A stretch of 64,000 bases of DNA, taken from contig CBDDKO010000002.1 in assembly GCA_965230275.1 (NCBI GenBank), forward strand, positions 248,001-312,000, given 5' to 3'. This stretch comes from JAJRRS01 sp965230275 (GTDB lineage Bacteria > Planctomycetota > Phycisphaerae > Phycisphaerales > Phycisphaeraceae). Made by a program: the position numbers and the translations under genes. The notes under the pieces were generated by a model. It was not told the DNA's origin, made no database searches, and saw nothing but the letters and a program-made list of their open reading frames with translations. Position 1 is the stretch's first letter; the number at the start of each line of letters is the position of its first letter. This document shows, piece by piece, positions 58,257 through 64,000 of this stretch.

Positions 58257-58282
58257 CGGCGATCTACGATCGCCCGCTAAAC
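58257..58282 (+). repeat. Dispersed palindrome, GGCGATC..GATCGCC + CGCTAAAC, copy 4
   Basis: Same 26-base layout, loop TAC. The tail runs into GCTAAACCGCAAGCG (58276-58290), which recurs at 53687-53701. It lies between convergent genes. Confidence 0.75.
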
Positions 58283-58320
58283 CGCAAGCGTGTTCATTGC
58301 GTCTACTTTTTAAGGCGGGA

Positions 58321-59715
58321 TCAGAGTACGAACTTGCTGAGGTCCTTGTCGTCGGCGATGGCTTGGACCTGCTCCACGACGTAGCTTTCATCGATCATCA
58401 GATTCTTTTCACCTCGGCCGACCCTTTCGGGGGCGTCGAAGTTCACCTGCTCGAAGACTTTTTCGACGATCGTCATCAAGCGACGTGCGCCGATGTTCTC
58501 CATGGTGGCGTTGGCCTTGGCGGCGAGGCGGGCCATAGCTCGGATGCCCGAGTCATCAAACGTGATGTCCATGCCTTCAACGGCGAGCAGGGACTGCTGC
58601 TGTTTGGTCAGCGCGTTGCCTGGTTCGGTGAGGATGCGGACAAAGTCGTCCTCGCCGAGGGCATTGAGCTCGACACGGATGGGGAACCGGCCCTGCAGTT
58701 CTGGCATCAGGTCGCTCACATTTGCCGAGTGAAATGCGCCGGCGGCGATGAAGAGGATGTGGTCGGTCTTTACCACGCCGTGGCGTGTGGTCACGCTGGT
58801 GCCCTCGACGATCGGTAGCAGATCGCGCTGCACGCCCTGGCGCGAAACGTCCGGCGAGCCGCCGCCGCTTCCGGGGACACCGCTTGTGGCGGCGATCTTG
58901 TCGATCTCGTCCAGGAAGACCATGCCGCTGTGTTGCGTGCGTTCGATCGCCTCGTTGGTCACTTTGTCTTCGTCCAGCAGCTTGTCGGTCTCCTGGTCGA
59001 TCAGGACCTGCCGAGCCTGCGCGACGGTCATCTTCTTCCGGCTGTCCTTCTGGGGGATCATGCGCTCGAGCATGTCTGACATCTGCGGGTCCATCTGGTC
59101 GATGCCCATGTTGGCGAACATGACAGAGGCCTGGGGTTTCTGGGTGATGGTGAGCTCGACCTCGCGTTCGTCCAGCGCGCCTGACTCGACCTGATCGCGC
59201 AGGACCTTCCGGACGTGCTCCCGGCGTTCGGTGGATTCTTCGGTGCTGACGTAGCCGGCTGTATCGGAGTGGGCGTGAGCCGGCTCGTGCGATCCGGGGA
59301 GCAGCAGGTCCACCAGCCGATCGTTGGCGGCCGTTTTGGCCTTTTCGGTCACAAGCTCTGCTTGTTCGTCGCGGACCATGCGGATGGCTTGGTCGAGCAG
59401 GTCGCGGACCATGGACTCGACGTCCCGGCCGTGGTACCCGACCTCGGTGAACTTGCTGGCTTCGACCTTGACGAACGGGGCGTCGGTCAGCTTCGCCAGG
59501 CGTCGTGCGATTTCCGTTTTGCCCACGCCGGTGGGGCCGCTCATGATGATGTTCTTGGGGTAGACCTCCTGGGCCATGTCCCCGGTGAGTTGGCGTCGCC
59601 GCCAGCGGTTGCGGATGGCGACGGCGACGGCGCGTTTCGCCTGGTCCTGACCGATAACGTATTGGTCCAGCTCGTGGACCACCTGTTTAGGTGTGAGTTC
59701 GTTCATAGCTGCCAT
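58321..59715 (-). CDS. hslU: ATP-dependent protease ATPase subunit HslU
   Basis: 464 aa. Unfoldase partner of the HslV peptidase in a bacterial proteasome-like complex. N-terminus LTPKQVVHELDQYVIGQDQAKR, Walker A MSGPTGVGKTEIARRLAKL, EVGYHGRDVESMVRDLLD, an I-domain of about 150 residues, Walker B MVFLDEIDKIAA, sensor region GAFH, and the C-terminal tail DLSKFVL that inserts into HslV. The tail predicts an active HslV, but hslV is not in the window; it normally sits directly upstream of hslU. The start at 59715 or three codons later cannot be settled. Confidence 0.94.
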   Translation of the reverse strand: MAAMNELTPKQVVHELDQYVIGQDQAKRAVAVAIRNRWRRRQLTGDMAQEVYPKNIIMSGPTGVGKTEIARRLAKLTDAPFVKVEASKFTEVGYHGRDVESMVRDLLDQAIRMVRDEQAELVTEKAKTAANDRLVDLLLPGSHEPAHAHSDTAGYVSTEESTERREHVRKVLRDQVESGALDEREVELTITQKPQASVMFANMGIDQMDPQMSDMLERMIPQKDSRKKMTVAQARQVLIDQETDKLLDEDKVTNEAIERTQHSGMVFLDEIDKIAATSGVPGSGGGSPDVSRQGVQRDLLPIVEGTSVTTRHGVVKTDHILFIAAGAFHSANVSDLMPELQGRFPIRVELNALGEDDFVRILTEPGNALTKQQQSLLAVEGMDITFDDSGIRAMARLAAKANATMENIGARRLMTIVEKVFEQVNFDAPERVGRGEKNLMIDESYVVEQVQAIADDKDLSKFVL

Positions 59716-59966
59716 ATCCTACCGCCGCAGGGCGGGGCGTGTTCGGTCAATTTGATGAACTAATTCGGTTGGCGCGGATGTGCCGGCTCTAACGCCCGGA
59801 TAACCCGGGTAAGGCCCTAAACAGTGGCCCTGTTTTAGACGATCTACAGCCTAGTTGATGTTCCAAGCCCGACGCCACGGGTGCGTCCGTCCATATGTGT
59901 GGTCGGGAGCATGGCACGGGTTCACGCTTTGGCGCCGGCGACCGGGCCTGGAGGCGAGCTGGACGG

Positions 59967-61070
59967 ATGGCACTGGGCTTTACCAAACCGAGATATTCAC
60001 CGATCGCGATCGACTTCGGCACGGACACGTTGAAAGTGCTCCAGGTGTCGATGGGCGATCACACGCAGCTGGTCGCTAGCGCCAGCCACGTGATCCCCGA
60101 ACTCTACCGAGACGACAGCGCCGGCCGGGTGACCTATCTGGCCGACGCGCTGCGTGATCTACTCAAGGGCCAGGCCTTTAAAGGCAAGCGGGCGATCTGC
60201 TCGATCCCGGCGTACCAGACACTGATCCAGCCATTGGAAATGGATCGTGCCGACGATGCCGAGCTGAACCAGCAGGTCGGACTGCACCTGATCCAGCGGC
60301 TTGACGTGGACCCGTCCCGGATGGTGGTCCGGTGCACACGTGTCGGGAAGCTTGTCCGGGGCGGCCAGACCAAGCACCAGGTGATGTGCATCGCCGCCCG
60401 CCGTGACGCGGTGATGAAGTACATCGACCTTGCCCATCGTTGCAAGCTGGAAGTCGTCGGTATGCACAGTGAGCCGATGGCGGTTGTGCGTGCTGCAAAG
60501 ATGCTAGGCGGGACCGACGGGCCGAACGGCACGACCTGCTTCATCGATATCGGCGCGGGCATGACGAAGTTGACCGTTGCCAACGGGCAGGAACTGGCAT
60601 TTGCCAAGGTTGTCCACGTTGGCGGTGATGAGCTGACCCGTGAGTTATCGCAGAAGATGGGAATCGGCTTTGATGAGTCGCGTCGGCTGCGAGCCCGCTG
60701 TGCGGCAGAGGTAGCCGCGTGCGCTTCATCGACTGATACAGAGTGCGAGCCATCTGAAGCAGAAACGCTTTCCGAAGACAGCAGTGTTGTTGAGTTGTTG
60801 ATCGACGAACTCAAGCTGGCGCTTCGCTACTACCACAACGCCTGCCCCGAGCGACCGGTCAAGCAACTGGTGTTCCTCGGCGGTGAATCAGAAGATCGGC
60901 AGATGTGCCGGAAGATCGCCCGCTCCGTGTCCACCGCGGCCAAGCTGGGCGATCCGTTCGCGTCTGTAGACACCCTTGATTATCACGAGCATGGCGGCGT
61001 CGAGCCGCATAAACCGATGCCCGGCTGGGCCGTGCCCCTGGGCCTGTGTTTCAGCGAGGCCAACCTGTAA
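59967..61070 (+). CDS. pilM: Type IV pilus assembly protein PilM
   Basis: 367 aa. Cytosolic actin-like ATPase that binds PilN at the inner-membrane alignment complex. SPIAIDFGTDTLKVLQV at the N-terminus, the loop TQLVASASHVIPELYR, the ATP-site FIDIGAGMTKLTV, and the C-terminal VFLGGESEDRQMCRKIA are as in PilM. ATG at 59967 is chosen to start the actin-like core; an upstream frame of 24 codons exists. It opens the pilus operon. Confidence 0.88.
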   Translation: MALGFTKPRYSPIAIDFGTDTLKVLQVSMGDHTQLVASASHVIPELYRDDSAGRVTYLADALRDLLKGQAFKGKRAICSIPAYQTLIQPLEMDRADDAELNQQVGLHLIQRLDVDPSRMVVRCTRVGKLVRGGQTKHQVMCIAARRDAVMKYIDLAHRCKLEVVGMHSEPMAVVRAAKMLGGTDGPNGTTCFIDIGAGMTKLTVANGQELAFAKVVHVGGDELTRELSQKMGIGFDESRRLRARCAAEVAACASSTDTECEPSEAETLSEDSSVVELLIDELKLALRYYHNACPERPVKQLVFLGGESEDRQMCRKIARSVSTAAKLGDPFASVDTLDYHEHGGVEPHKPMPGWAVPLGLCFSEANL

Positions 61071-61118
61071 ACCGCCTGATGGGCCGGCATGTGCCGCGCC
61101 CGACGTGTGGAGAAGACC

Positions 61119-61919
61119 ATGGCAAACAACGAGAGCTTCCTCCCCGAGGACTACCTACAGAAGAAGATCACGGTCCGGACCAATGCGATCTGCATCACGC
61201 TGTTCGCGCTGGTGATGGTCGGTGTGGTCGGCGCCTACCTGGTGACCGATCGCCAGCGTGGCGAGGTGCGGGGTCTCCAGGCGCAGGTCGATAACGACTT
61301 CCGCGAGGCGGCACGACGCATCGAGCAGCTCGACCAGCTCCAGAAGGACAAGAAGCTGATGATGCAGCGACGCAAGGTGGCGGAGGTCCTGGTCGAGAAG
61401 GTGCCCCGCAGCGTGATCCTTGCCGAGTTGACCAACATCATGCCTTCGACGCTGAGCCTGCTCGAGTTCGACATGCAGACCAAGGTGCTCAAGACCGCGC
61501 CGCGCCCGAAGACAGCGATCCAGCGCGAGGCCCAGAAGAACCGGTCGCAGCGTGACAAGCTGGCCAAGCCCGACGAGCCGCAGGTCAAGCCCACGGAGCT
61601 GACCCTGACGCTGGTCGGTGTGGCGCCGACGGACCTGGAGGTGTCTCAGTTCCTCGCGTCGATGAACGAGCACATCCTGTTCGAGAACATCTACCTGCAG
61701 TACAGCGAAGACACCTCGGTGCAGGACCAACAGATGCGTAAGTTCGAGCTGGAACTGACGCTGAACCAGAACATCCCGCCACACCGCCTTAGTGCGGAAA
61801 CGGACCTTGTCATGGACCCGATGGGTGAGACGATCGAGATCAACCAGCAGGGCGAGCGGATACTGACCGAGCCAAACGTGACCCCGGCTTCCAACCCGGC
61901 AAACGGAAAGGATCAATGA
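61119..61919 (+). CDS. pilN: Type IV pilus assembly protein PilN-like
   Basis: 266 aa. Inner-membrane bitopic protein: cytosolic N-terminus (NESFLPEDYLQKKITVRTNAICI), one helix (ITLFALVMVGVVGAYLVT), then a coiled coil and a periplasmic ferredoxin-like domain. Longer than typical PilN (about 180-200 aa) because of an extra basic linker (PRPKTAIQREAQKNRSQRDKLAKPDEPQVKP) before the domain. The stop overlaps the next start (61916-61919). Function by position and topology. Confidence 0.8.
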   Translation: MANNESFLPEDYLQKKITVRTNAICITLFALVMVGVVGAYLVTDRQRGEVRGLQAQVDNDFREAARRIEQLDQLQKDKKLMMQRRKVAEVLVEKVPRSVILAELTNIMPSTLSLLEFDMQTKVLKTAPRPKTAIQREAQKNRSQRDKLAKPDEPQVKPTELTLTLVGVAPTDLEVSQFLASMNEHILFENIYLQYSEDTSVQDQQMRKFELELTLNQNIPPHRLSAETDLVMDPMGETIEINQQGERILTEPNVTPASNPANGKDQ

Positions 61920-62476
61920 TGCAATTCGGACCCCGAGAAGCCGTATTCATCCTGCTGCTGCTGGCGATGCCCGTGGCGGCGTACTTCTTTGTGTTCCAGC
62001 CCCGTGCCGCCGAGGTGAGCGCGGCCCGTGCGGAGATCACCTCCAAGCAGGCGAAGCTCAAGGAACTCGAGGCCGCGACCAAGAACATCGAGGACCTGGG
62101 CGATGAGATCGATCGGATGCGTGACGCGATCGACCTGGTCGAGCAGAAGCTGCCGGCCCAGCGTGACGTCGAGGTCGTGCTGCGCGATGTCTGGCGGCTG
62201 GCGGCGGAGAACAAGCTGACCGCCAAGAGCTTCCACACCGACAAGATCGTCAAGGCCGCCCACTACTCCGAGCAGCCGATCAAGATGACAATCATCGGCG
62301 ACTTCGCCGGCTACTACAAGTTCCTCCAGGAGCTTGAGAAGCTGCCGCGTATCACGCGCACCCCGAATATGAAGCTCGAAAAACAACGTGACGAAGACGG
62401 CCTGATGGAAGTTGAAATGGTGCTCAGCATCTTCTTCGAAGGTGAGAATCGCCAGGCCAGTGCCAACGCAGGCTGA
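61916..62476 (+). CDS. pilO: Type IV pilus assembly protein PilO
   Basis: 186 aa. Inner-membrane protein that pairs with PilN. One N-terminal helix (AVFILLLLAMPVAAYFFVF), a coiled coil (ARAEITSKQAKLKELEAATKNIEDLGDEIDRMRDAIDLVEQKL) and a periplasmic domain with YYKFLQELEKLPRITRTPN. ATG at 61916 overlaps the pilN TGA and follows AAAGGA. Size and order are typical. Confidence 0.88.
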   Translation: MMQFGPREAVFILLLLAMPVAAYFFVFQPRAAEVSAARAEITSKQAKLKELEAATKNIEDLGDEIDRMRDAIDLVEQKLPAQRDVEVVLRDVWRLAAENKLTAKSFHTDKIVKAAHYSEQPIKMTIIGDFAGYYKFLQELEKLPRITRTPNMKLEKQRDEDGLMEVEMVLSIFFEGENRQASANAG

Positions 62477-62493
62477 ATCAAGGGAGACACGCC

Positions 62494-63222
62494 ATGAGTG
62501 ATTACCAGGAAGACAGCAACGCCCTGATCCCTAGCGAGGCCGATGACGAGCCGATGTCGATGACGCTGCACGGGATCGGGCAGGGCGACGGGGAGGGCGG
62601 CGAGGAAGGGCTATACCCCGGCGCGACCGATTCGGGCGGCGGCGGCCTGCTCACGAACACTACGCTGATCCTCGTCGCGGTCGTGCTGATCGCCGGCGGC
62701 AGCCTGTACGCCATGCGTGCCATGCGCGGCAGCCTCGCATCCAACGGCGAGTTGAAGGCGATCGAGGCCAAGATCGAAAGTACGTTGACACGCTTGAACT
62801 CGCCGGGCCTGTTGCAGGAGGGTGACCCGCTGTTGGCGTCGAACCTCAACGCGCTGCTGACCCCGACCGAGGATATGACCGCGATCTTCGAGCACGACGT
62901 GCGCGAGCAGCAGGTGCCGATCGAAGAGGTCAAGAAGGACCCGTTCTCTCTTGCGATCAACGAGAGCACGCTTGAAACCACCAGCCAGGGCAACACGTCA
63001 AGCCAAGGCAACCAGCGTGAGAAGTATCTGACCGAACTGAATCAACTGGACCTGCAGTCGATCATGCTCGGTTCACGCAACATCGCGGTCATCGGCGGCG
63101 AGTTCTACAAGCAAGGCGATCGCCTGGGCAGTTTCCGAGTCACCGCGATCGATAAGTTCACGGTGTACCTGGAGGCCGGCGGCGCGCCGTTCGAGTTGTC
63201 TCTCGGGTCCAACGGACACTGA
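62494..63222 (+). CDS. PilP/GspC-like pilus protein
   Basis: 242 aa. A hydrophilic N-terminus (about 55 residues, Gly-rich), one membrane helix (TTLILVAVVLIAGGSLYAMRAM), a helical periplasmic region, then a small beta domain near the C-terminus: LQSIMLGSRNIAVIGGEFYKQGDRLGSFRVTAIDKFTVYLEAGGAPFELSL, the pattern of the PilP/GspC HR domain (VIGGxxYxxGDxL). Unlike PilP it has no lipobox. It follows pilO by 17 bases and precedes the pilB/gspE gene, so it fills the PilP place in the operon. Confidence 0.8.
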   Translation: MSDYQEDSNALIPSEADDEPMSMTLHGIGQGDGEGGEEGLYPGATDSGGGGLLTNTTLILVAVVLIAGGSLYAMRAMRGSLASNGELKAIEAKIESTLTRLNSPGLLQEGDPLLASNLNALLTPTEDMTAIFEHDVREQQVPIEEVKKDPFSLAINESTLETTSQGNTSSQGNQREKYLTELNQLDLQSIMLGSRNIAVIGGEFYKQGDRLGSFRVTAIDKFTVYLEAGGAPFELSLGSNGH

Positions 63223-63279
63223 TACGCCGAACCTGCGCCCGCGCGACATCGTCACACAGGGAACAAAGAGGGCCTTGCG

Positions 63280-64000
63280 ATGAGTTCCGAAGACTTGAAC
63301 AGCCATAGCGAGGGTCTGCCGTCGATCCCCAAGGCGGTGGCCTCGACCAATCTTTATACGCCCGATGTGGGCGATGAGGCGACCGCGCTGAGTCAGGACC
63401 TGGGCCAGGCCTTACTTAGTGCCGGCGCGATCGATGGCGCCCAGCTGACCAGTGCCCGGTCGGTGCTTGAGAAGTCGCCGGGGGTACGTCTGGCGGACGT
63501 GTTTCTGGAGATGGGTGTAGACGAAACGGCTGTGCAGCAGGTGCGTGCAAAGATCGCCGGCCTGAAGTTCCAGACGATTGATGAATCGACGGTTGTCGCT
63601 CACCGGCAGATCAGCCGCCTGGGGCTTGACTTCTGTCATGACCAAGGCGTGTTGCCTATCCGCATGGACGGGCCGCGATTGATCCTCGGCGTGTTGGACC
63701 CGGACAACCTGCCGATCATTGATGAGGTGCGTCACAAACTGTGTGTGCCGATCCGGACGGTTGTCCTGTGCCCGGGAGAGCTGACGCATTATGTCGAGGA
63801 ACGCAAGGAGCAGGGGGACGAGGAACAGCACGAGAGCACGGTCGATGAGATCATCGCAGGTATCGAGGAAGATGACATCGAACTCGTCCAGGCCAAGGAC
63901 GAGGAGATGGACCTCGAGAAGATGGCCGGCGAGAGCCCGGTCATCCGTTTCGTGAACTACCTGATCTTCAACGCCGTCAAGGAAGGCGCGTCGGACATCC
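63280..64000 (+). CDS. pilB: Pilus/secretion ATPase PilB/GspE, 5' part
   Basis: Partial: the first 240 residues lie in the window, and the gene continues beyond it. N-terminal MshEN domain (AIDGAQLTSARSVLEKSPGVRLADVFLEMGV, LKFQTIDESTVVAHRQISRLGL, QGVLPIRMDGPRLILGVLDPDN), then the acidic linker and SPVIRFVNYLIFNAVKEGASDI, the entry to the ATPase domain. It powers pilus extension or type II secretion. ATG at 63280 is chosen from the start of the family N-terminus; the weak GGGCC upstream leaves it slightly open. Last seen gene of the pilMNO(P)B operon. Confidence 0.9.
   Translation, partial: MSSEDLNSHSEGLPSIPKAVASTNLYTPDVGDEATALSQDLGQALLSAGAIDGAQLTSARSVLEKSPGVRLADVFLEMGVDETAVQQVRAKIAGLKFQTIDESTVVAHRQISRLGLDFCHDQGVLPIRMDGPRLILGVLDPDNLPIIDEVRHKLCVPIRTVVLCPGELTHYVEERKEQGDEEQHESTVDEIIAGIEEDDIELVQAKDEEMDLEKMAGESPVIRFVNYLIFNAVKEGASDI

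Overview
The window looks like a stretch of chromosome from a planctomycete of the class Phycisphaerae. The signs are high-GC coding, five secreted proteins ending in PEP-CTERM sorting signals (four of them also carry tandem dockerin-like repeats, as does a sixth protein with a variant tail), a LEPR-XLL surface protein, many long intergenic inverted repeats, and a type IV pilus pilM-N-O-(P)-B cluster. No plasmid, phage or CRISPR signature is seen. Assignment below class level is not possible from the sequence alone.

Layout. 1-5.4 kb: ubiE (menaquinone methyltransferase), a foreign-looking PD-(D/E)XK-type protein, tRNA-Pro(GGG), a PilZ protein, tRNA-His(GTG) behind a near-consensus promoter, an isolated MlaE-type permease and an SppA lipoprotein peptidase. 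5.5-20 kb: an envelope and secretome region with a HELGH metallopeptidase-like protein, an AEC transporter, an HD-GYP phosphodiesterase, a PEP-CTERM protein with two DTGA aspartic-protease motifs, a secreted alpha/beta hydrolase, further dockerin/PEP-CTERM proteins, an MsrB-MsrA fusion, a SpoIID protein and a TIGR03790-like protein. A tRNA with CAT anticodon (probably tRNA-Ile2) follows. 20-24 kb: a three-gene sugar ABC importer operon (two permeases and a binding protein, no ATPase). 24-33.8 kb: small membrane proteins, topA, miaA, recG, tadA and glycerate kinase. 33.8-43 kb: an organophosphate-type MFS transporter, psd, a DNA-binding-domain membrane protein, a metallophosphoesterase, a complete 644-bp RAYT/REP module with perfect 20-bp inverted ends, a DUF2585 protein, recX, an esterase and two DUF1572 paralogues. 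43-51.8 kb: a TPP riboswitch with thiC, conserved hypotheticals, ogt, a secreted metzincin, a HIT protein, an RsbU-type phosphatase and a free parvulin. 52-64 kb: a CNT nucleoside transporter, a candidate structured RNA, a YifB/ComM ATPase, a LEPR-XLL cyclophilin fused to repeats, hslU without hslV, and the pilus operon running off the right edge.

How it fits together. Many genes serve the envelope: secreted proteases and hydrolases sorted by PEP-CTERM signals, lipid synthesis and transport (psd, mlaE), c-di-GMP signalling (PilZ, HD-GYP) and type IV pili. The rest is core information processing (topA, recG, recX, miaA, tadA, tRNAs) and cofactor synthesis (ubiE, thiC).

The most interesting non-coding signals are a structured RNA candidate at 53400-53556 with two mutually exclusive folds, the RAYT/REP module, and several families of dispersed palindromes. 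One family pairs GGCGATC with GATCGCC and is followed by CGCTAAAC. All assignments are by eye from motifs; no homology search or folding program was run.
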